Source: Faeciplasma sp964650705 (GTDB lineage Bacteria > Bacillota > Clostridia > Oscillospirales > Ruminococcaceae). Taken from it: DNA of 64,000 bases. Where the stretch lies: positions 1 through 64,000 of the forward strand of contig CAZYUJ010000005.1 of assembly GCA_964650705.1 (NCBI GenBank), given 5' to 3'. This document shows, in pieces, positions 40,085 through 49,212 of the stretch. Numbering within the stretch: position 1 is the first letter of the stretch; every line of letters starts with the position of its first letter. Made by a program: the position numbers and the translations under genes. Under the pieces are notes generated by a model. It was not told the origin of the DNA and did no database searches. It saw only the letters and a program-made list of their open reading frames with translations.

Positions 40085-42286
40085 ATGATGAAGATCACAC
40101 GAATTCTAAGCTTCGTATTGTCCTTGGTCATGGTCTTGTCATTGTTCGCAGGATGTGCCGATCCCGCAAACAGCAATGTTGAAGATCCTGACGGCGTTGT
40201 GACAGATGCTCCCGATGTAACTGATGCGCCCGAAGTGACCACCACCGAGGCTACCACCACCGAAGCTACAACTACTACAGAGGCAACTACTACGGAGGCA
40301 ACTACCACCGAAGCTACGACCGCAACTCCCGAAACCACTACCGAGGTCACAACTACGACTGTGGCTACGACCACCACCGAGGCTACCACTACCGAGGCTA
40401 CTAAGGCCGCCGTTGAGGTTGAGGATATTTCGGGCGAGGTCTATATGTATGCTAAGTCCAGCGTTAACGTCCGCACAGAGCCTGATGCTGACAGCGACCG
40501 TGTCGGTCACCTTGAAGCGGGCGAGAAGGTTCAGGTTACCGGCAAGGCAGCTAACGGCTGGTATAGGATCAAGTTTGAAAAGGGCGAATACTTCGTTTCG
40601 GGAAGCTATCTGACCGATACCGCGCCCAAGACAGAAGAAGCCGAAAAGGACGATAACGATAACAAGACCACCGAGACCGCCGAGACCTATTCTGTTCCGT
40701 TGACCTCGAGCAACTGGGCTGCTAACTCAAATCTCGATGAAAGCGTTGTTAAGTATAATTCAGACGGCTCTGTATACATAAAATCCGGCTCCATCGTCGG
40801 CTGGTCTATCCCCTCGGTCGCTCTTGACGAGAGCGTTGAGGTCACCGTCAAGGGAAGCTCTGTCGGAGACTTCAGAATGTGGCTTCTTTCTTCAGGTCAG
40901 GCAACCTTCTCAAACATCATGACTTCTGCTGAGCTTGGATTCACAGGCGGTGATTTTGAATTCACATTCACCCTTACTGCCGAAGACCATGATGCAAGAG
41001 GAATTACGGCTGCTGATGCATTCTGCTTCAAGGCGCCCTCTTGGAACTCACAGCTTGATCAGTTGACTATCGAATCCGTCACGATCACCTATCTCGGAAG
41101 CAAGACCGAAGAGAAGAAGGAAAACAACAAGCCTGTTGATACCTCCAAAAAGACTCAGTGGGTCGCATCCTGGGGTTCAGCACAGCTCACAGCAAACAGC
41201 GATCAGCTTCCCAAAACAGTCTCTTTGTCAAACAACACTGTGAGAATGCAGATCCGTCCCTCTTTGGGAGGAGATAAGCTCAAGATCACTTTCTCAAACG
41301 AGTTCGGAAACTCTGCTCTGACCATAAATTCCGCAACACTTGCAATGCTTGTAAGCCCCACTAAGTCGGATATCGACACCTCGACCTTGGTCAAGATCAC
41401 CTTCAGCGGCAACAGCGGTGTTACCATCCCTGCCGGAACTACGATCACGAGTGACGAGATAAGCTTCAGCTTTGACGCTTTGGACGACTTAGCTGTTACC
41501 TTATACCTCGGAAGCGCTCCTTCGACCGTGACCAGCCATACGGCTTCAAGATGCTCAACTTGGGTCGCAAAGGGCAACCAAACGACCTCTAAGACCGTAT
41601 CCGGCGACACGACGACTGCTTGGTACTTCCTCTCGAGGCTCGACGTTTGGGCATCTGAAGATGCAGCGGCGATCGTTTGCTTGGGCGACTCGTTGACTGA
41701 CGGCGCAAGCGTTACGACAAACGGCTTCGCGCGCTGGACGGATGAGCTCGCAAGACAGCTTCAGGCTAATAGTGATACCGACAACTACTCAGTTATCAAT
41801 ATGGGTATCGGCGCTACAAACCTTATGGGCGGATGGAGCACCACAGGTACCGGAAGATTCAACCGTGACGTTTTAAACACTCCCGGCGTTGAATATCTCA
41901 TCATATTCTATGGCGTCAACGACATCGGCGGCGCAAAGACCGACATCTCTCAAAACATAATCAACACATATAAGGACTTGATAGCAAAGGCTCACGCAAA
42001 GGGCATCAAGGTTTACGGATGTACGATCACTCCCTTCAAGGGAAGCGGCTACTACTCCGAGCTTCACGAACAGATAAGAGTCAAGGTCAACAACTTCATC
42101 ATGTCCAAGGATTCCGGCTTCGACGGATATATCGATCTGGCATCAACAGTCGCAGACTCAAGCGACTCTGAAAAGATCCGTTCGACATATGTGTCCGTTT
42201 GGAACGACTATCTCCACTTTAACGATTCGGGATATAAGCTCGTCGGAAAGACCATTTATGATGTTATAAGTAAAGATCTTACATAA
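40085..42286 (+). CDS. Multidomain SGNH/GDSL esterase lipoprotein with SH3 and CBM-like domains
   Basis: This 733-aa lipoprotein has lipobox FAGC, a Thr/Glu linker (about 50-108), a bacterial SH3 domain (about 115-178), a carbohydrate-binding-like beta domain (about 200-345), an SGNH-associated beta-sandwich (about 360-520) and a GDSL esterase domain with S536 (GDSLTDG), GVND and DYLH. It is the long relative of the SGNH genes on either side. The SH3 and CBM parts suggest it holds to the cell wall while acting on bound polysaccharide. Two adjacent ATGs follow AAAGGAAC. It is 17 bp ahead of copy 3. Confidence 0.86.
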   Translation: MMKITRILSFVLSLVMVLSLFAGCADPANSNVEDPDGVVTDAPDVTDAPEVTTTEATTTEATTTTEATTTEATTTEATTATPETTTEVTTTTVATTTTEATTTEATKAAVEVEDISGEVYMYAKSSVNVRTEPDADSDRVGHLEAGEKVQVTGKAANGWYRIKFEKGEYFVSGSYLTDTAPKTEEAEKDDNDNKTTETAETYSVPLTSSNWAANSNLDESVVKYNSDGSVYIKSGSIVGWSIPSVALDESVEVTVKGSSVGDFRMWLLSSGQATFSNIMTSAELGFTGGDFEFTFTLTAEDHDARGITAADAFCFKAPSWNSQLDQLTIESVTITYLGSKTEEKKENNKPVDTSKKTQWVASWGSAQLTANSDQLPKTVSLSNNTVRMQIRPSLGGDKLKITFSNEFGNSALTINSATLAMLVSPTKSDIDTSTLVKITFSGNSGVTIPAGTTITSDEISFSFDALDDLAVTLYLGSAPSTVTSHTASRCSTWVAKGNQTTSKTVSGDTTTAWYFLSRLDVWASEDAAAIVCLGDSLTDGASVTTNGFARWTDELARQLQANSDTDNYSVINMGIGATNLMGGWSTTGTGRFNRDVLNTPGVEYLIIFYGVNDIGGAKTDISQNIINTYKDLIAKAHAKGIKVYGCTITPFKGSGYYSELHEQIRVKVNNFIMSKDSGFDGYIDLASTVADSSDSEKIRSTYVSVWNDYLHFNDSGYKLVGKTIYDVISKDLT

Positions 42287-42303
42287 CGGAAAGGAAGATA
42301 TTT

Positions 42304-43575
42304 ATGAACATTTTCAAAAGACTTTTTGTATTGCCCTTGGCAGCGGTATTGCTTGGCACAGCGCTCTGCTCTTGTGCTGACACTAAGCCCTCTCCTGTTG
42401 TTGAAGTTCCCGATGAGGATGGCTGGTTTGCGGCTTGGCACTCAGCTCAGCTCTCAGCGGGCGCTAACGAAACTCCCATGAATCCCGGCCTGAAGGAGAA
42501 TACCTGCCGTCAGCAAATAAGAGTTTCTATCGGCGGCGACAAGTTAAGGATCACATTCTCCAACCTCAACGGTGACATCCCTTTGGTGATCGAATCTGCT
42601 CACATTGCACATCTTCTTGATCCCGAAAGCTCTACCATCGATCTTTCAACTGATACTGTTATCACATTTAACGGCGGCGAAACTTCTGTCACCATCGAAG
42701 CAGGACAGGAGCTTATCTCCGACGAGATCGCTTTCAGCTGTGAGGCTTTGGACGACTTGGCTATAACGACCAAGTTCGGTAAATTTATAGGCGGAACCAT
42801 CACCAGCCACACTGCCTCAAGAGCAACCACCTGGATCGCAGAGGGAGATCACGTTTTGGATGAAACGATGCCCTCAGGATCAAAGGAAATGACTAGCTGG
42901 TATTACCTCGCTGAGGTTGACGTTTGGGCAACCGCAGGCACAAAGACACTTATCTGCTTCGGTGACTCCATCACCGACGGTGCGGCAGGGCATACAAACA
43001 CCTTCCCCAGATATTCCGACACCCTCGCTTCGCTTTTAGCTGAAGATCTGGATTATTCTAACGTGTCGGTTGTCGGCTCCGGCATCGGCGGAACTGTTCT
43101 CAGAGGCGAATGGGGCACAGCAGGCATGGCAAGACTTGAACGCGACGTTTTGAACGTTTCGGGTGCTAAGTATGTGATCCTTCTCTATGGTGTTAACGAT
43201 ATCGGCGGTGCTCAGGAAGATATTTCACAGTCCATTATCGACACCTATAAGTCCTTGATCGAGCTTTGCCACGCAAAGGGCATCAAGGTTTACGGCGGAA
43301 CTATCGTTCCCTTCGGCGGCAGCGGATATTACTCTGAGCTTCACGAAGAGATCAGAATCAAGTGCAACGAGTTCATCATGTCCGAAAACTCCGGATTTGA
43401 CGGATATATCGACTTTGCAAGCGCACTTGCAGATCCCAATGACCCCACAAAGATGGCTGCAGAATACAACGTATCTGCTTGGAACGACTGGCTCCACCCC
43501 GGTAACGCAGGCTATCAGAAGATGGGCGAGGTCGCTTATGAAGCTTTGACGGCACTTTGGGACGCTGAGGAATAA
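42304..43575 (+). CDS. SGNH/GDSL esterase lipoprotein, copy 3
   Basis: This 423-aa lipoprotein has lipobox LCSC, the same beta-sandwich-plus-GDSL layout as copy 1, and motifs GDSITDG, GVND and DWLHPG. It is closer to copy 1 in length but follows copy 2 by 17 bp, so the last two genes are co-transcribed. It probably deacylates an extracellular polysaccharide. ATG follows GGAAAGGAAG. Confidence 0.87.
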   Translation: MNIFKRLFVLPLAAVLLGTALCSCADTKPSPVVEVPDEDGWFAAWHSAQLSAGANETPMNPGLKENTCRQQIRVSIGGDKLRITFSNLNGDIPLVIESAHIAHLLDPESSTIDLSTDTVITFNGGETSVTIEAGQELISDEIAFSCEALDDLAITTKFGKFIGGTITSHTASRATTWIAEGDHVLDETMPSGSKEMTSWYYLAEVDVWATAGTKTLICFGDSITDGAAGHTNTFPRYSDTLASLLAEDLDYSNVSVVGSGIGGTVLRGEWGTAGMARLERDVLNVSGAKYVILLYGVNDIGGAQEDISQSIIDTYKSLIELCHAKGIKVYGGTIVPFGGSGYYSELHEEIRIKCNEFIMSENSGFDGYIDFASALADPNDPTKMAAEYNVSAWNDWLHPGNAGYQKMGEVAYEALTALWDAEE

Positions 43576-43593
43576 TAAGCATAATATATATTA

Positions 43594-43619
43594 AAAGCCT
43601 ACTTTTCAGTAGGCTTTTT
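43594..43619 (+). terminator. Terminator of the SGNH gene pair
   Basis: AAGCCTACT (43594-43602) pairs with AGTAGGCTT (43608-43616), followed by TTT. Confidence 0.85.
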
Positions 43620-43840
43620 CCTTTTGCGCGCAAGCTCCTCCACCGCCGCCCACCGCTTCGCGACTCGGCGGCGACGTCGTCGCCTCGCCCCACCCCCTGC
43701 CGCCCCGCCGGGGCGGCAGCCCCCTCCCCTCGGGGGAGGGGGCGCGCGGCGAAGCCGCGCGGGGGTGGGGCTTGTGCGGCGTGGTTTTCCGAAGGAAAAC
43801 AAGTGCCGCATCCGCCGGCGAAGCCGGCAACCTTTTAATT
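43620..43840. repeat. Dispersed GC-rich cloverleaf repeat, copy C
   Basis: A perfect 10-bp outer stem CCCCACCCCC (43688-43697)/GGGGGTGGGG (43761-43770) closes three hairpins (43698-43718, 43719-43743, 43744-43760). The second module, TGCGGCGTG-hairpin-AGTGCCGCA, has inner stem GTTTTCC/GGAAAAC (43784-43800). It ends in GGCAACCTTTT. The element follows the terminator of the SGNH pair and fills most of the 350-bp gap. Confidence 0.8.
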
Positions 43841-43865
43841 ATCTCGCCTAAATTTCAAAACTCCC

Positions 43866-43894
43866 TTGAAAAGAGCTCTGACATAGGATATAAT
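43866..43894 (+). promoter_or_regulatory. Promoter of the CyuA-like gene
   Basis: TTGAAA (43866-43871) and TATAAT (43889-43894) are 17 nt apart, just after the GC-rich repeat. Confidence 0.8.
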
Positions 43895-43927
43895 ATTTTT
43901 GACTAATGTTATCATCCGGAGGGTAAT

Positions 43928-45196
43928 ATGCTTACAGCTGAAAAATACAACGAATACATTGCAATTTTGGAAAACGAGCTTGTCCCTGCGATGGGCTGCA
44001 CAGAACCGATCGCTTTGGCATATGGCGCCGCAAAATGCCGTGAGGTTTTGGGCACAGTTCCCGAAAGGATCGAAGCTTTGTGCTCGGGAAATATCATCAA
44101 AAACGTCAAGTGTGTCACGATCCCCCATTCTAACGGCCTTTGCGGAATCGAAGCGGCTGTTGTCCTCGGCGCTGTCGGCGGTGACAGCGATAGACAGTTG
44201 GAGGTCTTGACGGCTGTTCGTGACGAACACGTTGCGTTGACCAATGATCTCTTGAGAGAAAAAGTATGCAAAGTCTCGCTGCTCGATTCCAATCACGCTC
44301 TTCACTTTATTCTGAAGATGTATTCGGGAAGCGACTGTGCACTTGTTGAGATCAAGAGCGCACACACCAATATCACAAAGATAGTCAAAAACAACGACGT
44401 CCTTTGGGATATCGACACCGTTCCCGAAAAGAAATTCATAAACTATTCTCTTCTTAATCTTGATGATATTGAGGAATTTGCCAACACCTTTGATCTTGAT
44501 GATCTCAAAGCGCTTTTAGATACCCAGATCACGTGCAATATGGCTATTGCTGAGGTCGGATTGAAGGGCGAATACGGTATCGGAATCGGAAAAATGATAA
44601 GACTCGCCTATGCTCCGGGAGTTTTGACCGAGATGAAGGCATATGCCTCCTCCGCTTCTGAGGCGAGAATGGGCGGCTGTGAGCTTCCCGTTGTTGTCAA
44701 CTCGGGCAGCGGCAACCAAGGCATCGCCACATCTGTTCCCGTTATCGTATATGCAAGATACTTGGGACTCAGCGATGAACAGCTATACCGCGGACTTGCT
44801 TTTTCAAACCTTTTGACTGCTTTTCAAAAGATGTATATCGGAAAGCTCTCAGCATTTTGCGGAGCTGTTTCGGCATCCTGCGCCGCAGGAGCCGCCCTTA
44901 CATACCTCGACGGCGGCACGAGCGCCCAGATCCAGGACACCATCGACAACACGTTAGCGAACATCCCGGGAATCATTTGTGACGGCGCAAAGGTTTCCTG
45001 TGCGGCAAAGATATCTTCGGCTCTGGATGCCGCATATCTTTCTCACAGAATGGCTATGCAGGGTCAGGCATATTCGGCTCACATGGGCATTTTGCAGGAA
45101 TCGACCGATGATACAATATCCTGCGTCGGAACCATCGGCAAAGAGGGCATGAAGGAGACCGACAAGGAAATTTTGAAGATAATGCTTGGGAACTAA
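43928..45196 (+). CDS. L-cysteine desulfidase/serine dehydratase alpha-like protein (CyuA/YhaM, UPF0597)
   Basis: This 422-aa protein matches the UPF0597/CyuA family, with MGCTEPIALAYGAAKCREVL near 19-38, GSGNQGIATSVPV, and Cys residues in CGAVSASCAAGAAL and CDGAKVSCAAKI that would hold a [4Fe-4S] cluster. CyuA-type enzymes break L-cysteine to pyruvate, ammonia and sulfide. A serine substrate is also possible. ATG follows GGAGGG with its own promoter. A distant serine dehydratase fusion lies at 46.8 kb. Confidence 0.85.
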   Translation: MLTAEKYNEYIAILENELVPAMGCTEPIALAYGAAKCREVLGTVPERIEALCSGNIIKNVKCVTIPHSNGLCGIEAAVVLGAVGGDSDRQLEVLTAVRDEHVALTNDLLREKVCKVSLLDSNHALHFILKMYSGSDCALVEIKSAHTNITKIVKNNDVLWDIDTVPEKKFINYSLLNLDDIEEFANTFDLDDLKALLDTQITCNMAIAEVGLKGEYGIGIGKMIRLAYAPGVLTEMKAYASSASEARMGGCELPVVVNSGSGNQGIATSVPVIVYARYLGLSDEQLYRGLAFSNLLTAFQKMYIGKLSAFCGAVSASCAAGAALTYLDGGTSAQIQDTIDNTLANIPGIICDGAKVSCAAKISSALDAAYLSHRMAMQGQAYSAHMGILQESTDDTISCVGTIGKEGMKETDKEILKIMLGN

Positions 45197-45200
45197 ATAG

Positions 45201-45235
45201 ATCCCCCTACCGTTTTGGCAGGGGGATGATTTTAT
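45201..45235 (+). terminator. Terminator of the CyuA-like gene
   Basis: ATCCCCCTACC (45201-45211) pairs with GGCAGGGGGAT (45217-45227, one mismatch), followed by GATTTTATTT. Confidence 0.75.
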
Positions 45236-45972
45236 TTCAGAACATCATTGAGCGCTTCAACAATTGTTGCAATTTCTTCGTGAGATGCGAGATCTTCTCG
45301 CCCATATTTAGGAGAAGAGTCAGTAATAATATAAGTTATATATTTTTCGCCCTTAACAAGATAACGGTTTCTCTCGATTACTAAACCGATACTGTCATCC
45401 ACCCATGTTTCGGAATAGTAATAAACGGTTGTATCTCCAACTTCTATGCGTTCCATATTGCCGTCATGTTCAATAAGCACATACGAGTCATCAAAAATCT
45501 CAAACGAAGCCACGCTGATAGAAGGTCCCCAGGTTCCATCCTCAAACTGCTTTTGATATGAAGCGTGGTTGTAGCTATCACCTCGATATAAATAGCCCTC
45601 AGGGACAGGCAAGTTTTCATAATCGATCACCAAACAATCAAGCGCCGTATCGGGATACGAGGCGATCCTCGTTCCGTACTCTGTTACCGCATTGCCAAAA
45701 CGAATCGCAAGCTCGGAGTCTCTTGGCCATGCCGCCAGCACAAGTGTTGTTGTCAATGCTAAAATAATAATAGCGGCAGCAATCAGAAGTCTCTTTAATG
45801 TAACTGTCATATTAAAAATAACCCTCCTTTTCAAAGCGTCTGCTTTTTCTTCAAACTCCTTTGTGAATTGATACTTGATCGGTGTGTCACCGACAAGCGC
45901 AAGTGTTTCATGGTTGTCACACTGAGTAAGAACCTGCTTGATAATTTGCATCTGTTTTTCGCTGAACATCAT
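45232..45972 (-). CDS. Anti-sigma-factor-like single-pass membrane protein
   Basis: This 246-aa protein has a cytoplasmic N-terminal region (about 1-55), one membrane helix (about 60-82) and an extracytoplasmic domain (about 83-246) that resembles DUF4367-type anti-sigma sensors. It overlaps the sigma-factor gene as ATGA, so the two are co-expressed. It probably binds the sigma factor until an outside signal acts. No zinc HxxxCxxC motif is seen. Confidence 0.68.
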   Translation of the reverse strand: MMFSEKQMQIIKQVLTQCDNHETLALVGDTPIKYQFTKEFEEKADALKRRVIFNMTVTLKRLLIAAAIIILALTTTLVLAAWPRDSELAIRFGNAVTEYGTRIASYPDTALDCLVIDYENLPVPEGYLYRGDSYNHASYQKQFEDGTWGPSISVASFEIFDDSYVLIEHDGNMERIEVGDTTVYYYSETWVDDSIGLVIERNRYLVKGEKYITYIITDSSPKYGREDLASHEEIATIVEALNDVLK

Positions 45973-46499
45973 TTATCATCTCCTTCAAAGGCTTCTCTTA
46001 ATATTTTCACTCCGCGATTCAGTCTGCTTTTAACTGTCTGCAAGGGCACTCCAAAGAGCGACGAAATCTCCTTTGCGCTCATCCCATAGAGGAACTTTGC
46101 GCTCAATACATCTCGATAGTGAGGCTTCATTTTACATATCGCCTCAACCACACGCTTGCATTCTTCTCGGTCAACAAACTCATTTGCAATGTCGATATCA
46201 TCAGCATGAATTTCGATCAAAGACGTTGCAAGCATTCGCTTCTTTGCGATATTAAGTGCATGGTTTTTAGCCGCCTTAACGGCATAGTTCTCGCCGTGCT
46301 TTGTGTCGGGATCGGGAACCGATGAGATATTCCTTGCGATTGCAAAAAGTGCGTTTTGCACTGCTTCTTCGGCATCATGATGATTCCTAAGGATCGCAAA
46401 CGCCGCCGACATCATCTTGTCGCGATGTTTGTTATAAAGTCTGATAAAATTTTCCGACTGATACTCCAGCCCGATCTGTGATATATAAAATGTAAGCAT
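45969..46499 (-). CDS. ECF-type sigma-70 factor
   Basis: This 176-aa protein has sigma region 2 (about 15-75, with FIRLYNKHRDKMM and HHDAEEAVQNALF) and region 4 (about 110-165, with FLYGMSAKEISSLFGVPLQTVKSRLNRGV), and no region 3, as in ECF sigmas. ATG 46499 is chosen because AAGGAA lies 9 nt upstream; a GTG at 46508 is possible but too close. It is transcribed just before the anti-sigma-like gene. Its regulon is unknown. Confidence 0.88.
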   Translation of the reverse strand: MLTFYISQIGLEYQSENFIRLYNKHRDKMMSAAFAILRNHHDAEEAVQNALFAIARNISSVPDPDTKHGENYAVKAAKNHALNIAKKRMLATSLIEIHADDIDIANEFVDREECKRVVEAICKMKPHYRDVLSAKFLYGMSAKEISSLFGVPLQTVKSRLNRGVKILREAFEGDDK

Positions 46500-46580
46500 T
46501 GTGATCACTTCCTTACACTATTTATTACAACGAAAAACTCCGATTGGATGCAAAAATCATTAAAATTTCTTGAAAATGCA

Positions 46581-46606
46581 AAAAAGACCGCACAAAACGG
46601 TCTTTT
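46581..46606 (-). terminator. Terminator downstream of the serine dehydratase fusion
   Basis: AAAAGACCG (46582-46590) pairs with CGGTCTTTT (46598-46606); the minus strand reads a TTTTTT run after it. Confidence 0.68.
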
Positions 46607-46611
46607 AGTAT

Positions 46612-46760
46612 GCTTGTTTGAGCCGTCGTGCGGCGAAGCCGAGCGGCTCGCCGAGGCGGGCTGTGAGGATCGGCGGGCGGTGGCGGGGTTGGGCGTATGA
46701 ACTTCGTATGGCCCCCGTGCGGCACTCGTCGCCTGTCGGCAACCACGCCGCACTCAGCAG
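46612..46760. repeat. Dispersed GC-rich repeat, copy D
   Basis: This element includes an inverted copy of the second module: GTGCGGC (46717-46723) pairs with GCCGCAC (46747-46753) around ACTCG...CCAC. The cloverleaf part is replaced by other GC-rich palindromes. It lies between the serine dehydratase stop and its terminator, so it would be within that transcript's 3' end. Confidence 0.55.
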
Positions 46761-46765
46761 ATCAA

Positions 46766-48193
46766 TCACTCATAAAGCTTTGCAAGTCCGCCTTCGCTTG
46801 TTTCACGGTAGCGGTGAGAAAGGTCTCTTCCTGTTTCATACATTGTCTGAACAACAACGTCAAAGGATATCTTTCTTGTGTTCGTCAAAAAGTTTGCAAG
46901 GTTGATTGCATTTATCGCTCTCATTGCGGCGACCGCATTTCTCTCAATGCAAGGGATCTGAACAAGTCCTCTTATCGGGTCACAGGTCAGTCCCAGATGA
47001 TGCTCGATGGCAACCTCTGCGGCATATTCGATCTGATTGATGCTCATTTCATAGATCTCACCTATTGCCGCCGCTGCCATAGCGCAGGCAGAACCGACCT
47101 CAGCCTGACAGCCGCATTCGGCACCGCTGATCGACGCATTAGTTTTGATGAGGTTTCCGATGAGTCCCGCTGTTGCGATACCGTGCAGGATCTCCATTTC
47201 GCTGAATCCGCGCTTGTCCTTAACATATTTCAATACTGCAGGCAAAATTCCACAGGAGCCGCAGGTCGGCGCGGTTACGATAGTTCCACAGGCGGCGTTT
47301 TGCTCGCTTACAGCGAAAGCATAGGCACAAACGAGGCGGTTTTCCTTTGTCTCGGCGTTTTCGTCAATGTGTCGCTGGCTCAAAAGATATCTTGCCTTGC
47401 GCTGAACACCGAGTCCGCCGAAAAGCTCGCCCTCTGTTGCAAGACCCTCTTGGATAGCGTTTTGCATAGCGTGCCAGATCTGTGAAAGATAATTCCAGAT
47501 CTCCTCGCCCTCATAGAGCTCAACATATTGCCAAAGTCGCATATTGTGTTCGGCACAGTACTTCGCGATCTCGGCAAAAGAATTTAATGGATATACCTTT
47601 TTGGGGATGAATGTTTCGTGTCCCTTGATCTCGATGCTTCCGCCGCCGACACTATACACCTCCCAGCTGCCGAGCTCACGCTCGCCTTCATATGCGAAGA
47701 GCTGCATAGTGTTAGGGTGATAAGGTGTGTCTGCTTTCAAGTCAAAAACTATCTCGCAATCCTTTGGCTTCAAGGTCTCGATGATGATATAATCGGTTCG
47801 GTGTCCCTTTCCCGTTTTTGCGAGCGAGCCCATTAATACGACCTTGAAACGAGTCGCACTCTTATATTCCTCTTTGAAGAGCTTTGCTGCCTTTTCGGGG
47901 CCCATCGTGTGAGAGCTGGAGGGCCCTTTTCCTATCTTATAAAGCTCACGGAGGCTTTCCATTCCCGGCTCTTTTGTCTTTTTAGCTGAATCCACGGTTT
48001 CCGGCTTCAAGAAATAGTCTAGGGTTACGCCGAACTCTTGAGAAATTGCTAAAAGTGTTTCTGTTGAGGGCATAGCTGTACCCGATTCCCACTTTGAAAC
48101 AGCACGGTTCGAGACATTAACTCTTGCGCCAAACTCGGCCTGTGAAAGCTTTTTTGATTTTCTGAGTTCTCTGATCCTTTCGGAGAATTGCAT
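46766..48193 (-). CDS. XRE helix-turn-helix fused to L-serine dehydratase
   Basis: This 475-aa protein has an N-terminal XRE/Cro helix-turn-helix (about 5-62: LSQAEFGARVNVSNRAVSKWESG) and a single-chain Fe-S L-serine dehydratase (about 80-475) with SLRELYKIGKGPSSSHTMGP, TAPTCGSCG and AECGCQAEVGSAC for a [4Fe-4S] cluster. It would convert L-serine to pyruvate and ammonia, and may regulate by binding DNA in response to its own catalytic state. ATG 48193 has GGGGAGG at good spacing; ATG 48199 has none. The fused layout is unusual. Confidence 0.88.
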   Translation of the reverse strand: MQFSERIRELRKSKKLSQAEFGARVNVSNRAVSKWESGTAMPSTETLLAISQEFGVTLDYFLKPETVDSAKKTKEPGMESLRELYKIGKGPSSSHTMGPEKAAKLFKEEYKSATRFKVVLMGSLAKTGKGHRTDYIIIETLKPKDCEIVFDLKADTPYHPNTMQLFAYEGERELGSWEVYSVGGGSIEIKGHETFIPKKVYPLNSFAEIAKYCAEHNMRLWQYVELYEGEEIWNYLSQIWHAMQNAIQEGLATEGELFGGLGVQRKARYLLSQRHIDENAETKENRLVCAYAFAVSEQNAACGTIVTAPTCGSCGILPAVLKYVKDKRGFSEMEILHGIATAGLIGNLIKTNASISGAECGCQAEVGSACAMAAAAIGEIYEMSINQIEYAAEVAIEHHLGLTCDPIRGLVQIPCIERNAVAAMRAINAINLANFLTNTRKISFDVVVQTMYETGRDLSHRYRETSEGGLAKLYE

Positions 48194-48299
48194 TGACATC
48201 CTCCCCTTTCGGTTATTATTCTACCATTATTAGAATTATATTTCAATAGACTTATGCAATATTTATTTGCCAAAAGATTTGTGCAAATTGATGTATAAT

Positions 48300-48400
48300 G
48301 TGATGGCGGCGCTTGGAAAAACGAGATCGCCCGACGACCGCGGCGCGCCCGCGCACTCGCCGCCCTTCGGGCGCCCACGCGCGGCACAGCCGCTCCTGCC
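48300..48400. repeat. GC-rich palindromic segment between sdaA and the kinase gene
   Basis: The stretch includes GCCGCCC-TTC-GGGCGCC and GCGCGCCCGCGC and resembles the other GC-rich elements in composition. The shared modules of copies A-D are not clearly present. It carries no supported gene. Confidence 0.35.
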
Positions 48401-48401
48401 A

Positions 48402-48433
48402 TAAATAAAACCACCGTAGCAAGGCTCGGTGGT
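48402..48433 (-). terminator. Terminator of the cytidylate kinase-like gene
   Basis: ACCACCG (48410-48416) pairs with CGGTGGT (48427-48433), with TTTATTTAT downstream on the minus strand. Confidence 0.72.
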
Positions 48434-48447
48434 CAATTCAATTGCAA

Positions 48448-49068
48448 TTATTTCTTCTCTTTTTCAAACCAAGCTTTTGCGAACTCCGCAACCGACGGCA
48501 CCAGCGACTTTATATCCATATCTGTGGTGTTGACGCAAAGGTGATAACCTCGCTTATCGCCCCAAGGAATGTGAGACAAAATTGCGTGACGGTTATATCT
48601 TCCCTTGTCGATCTGCTTGATCTTGCGTTTCACCTGATTTTCGGTCAAGCCTTCGGCCTCATCAGCCCTTGCCATGCAGCGCTTTATCTTCGAATCAATA
48701 TCAGCGTGAACGAACAGCTTCAGAGGGTTTTGACTCTCCAAAATAATGTCAGCGTTTCTTCCGACGATGACGCAATCACCGTTTGACGCCAGCTCTGTGA
48801 TGATCTTTTGCTGCTCGTGGATTATGCTTTGGGCAGGATGATTTATCGTGCCGACGTGTGCCATCGTGCTTGAATATGTGATAGGGATGTTCCACGCCCC
48901 TTTTTCAAGCACGGAATCGACATAATTCTCATCAAGCTGAGCCTTCTTTGCGATCTCGGTAACGATCTCACGGTCGATATATGCCATTCCGAGCTCATCT
49001 GCAAGTCGCTTGCCGAGCTCTCGCCCTCCGCTTCCGAATTCACGGCTGATAGTGATTATTTTCATCAT
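48448..49068 (-). CDS. Cytidylate kinase-like protein
   Basis: This 206-aa protein has the P-loop SREFGSGGRELGKRLA at the N terminus, an IDREIV segment, a LFVHAD strand and an R-rich lid (KRKIKQIDKGRYNRH), matching the cytidylate kinase-like family (PF13189). It is not the usual Cmk; the substrate is unknown. ATG 49068 is chosen because GGAG lies 6 nt upstream. It is leftward, 140 bp from the divergent GNAT gene. Confidence 0.83.
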   Translation of the reverse strand: MMKIITISREFGSGGRELGKRLADELGMAYIDREIVTEIAKKAQLDENYVDSVLEKGAWNIPITYSSTMAHVGTINHPAQSIIHEQQKIITELASNGDCVIVGRNADIILESQNPLKLFVHADIDSKIKRCMARADEAEGLTENQVKRKIKQIDKGRYNRHAILSHIPWGDKRGYHLCVNTTDMDIKSLVPSVAEFAKAWFEKEKK

Positions 49069-49149
49069 CGTCAACTCCTTTTAAGATATTGCTATTGTTA
49101 ATTTAAGTATATCACGCAAGCAAGGCTTAGTCAAGAAATCATTTTCCTC

Positions 49150-49178
49150 TTTAAATTTTCGCTCGGTTGTGATATACT
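49150..49178 (+). promoter_or_regulatory. Promoter of the GNAT-exonuclease pair
   Basis: TTTAAA (49150-49155) and TATACT (49173-49178) are 17 nt apart. Confidence 0.6.
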
Positions 49179-49212
49179 TATCAGTGACATTATATCTTTT
49201 ACGGAGGAAGAC

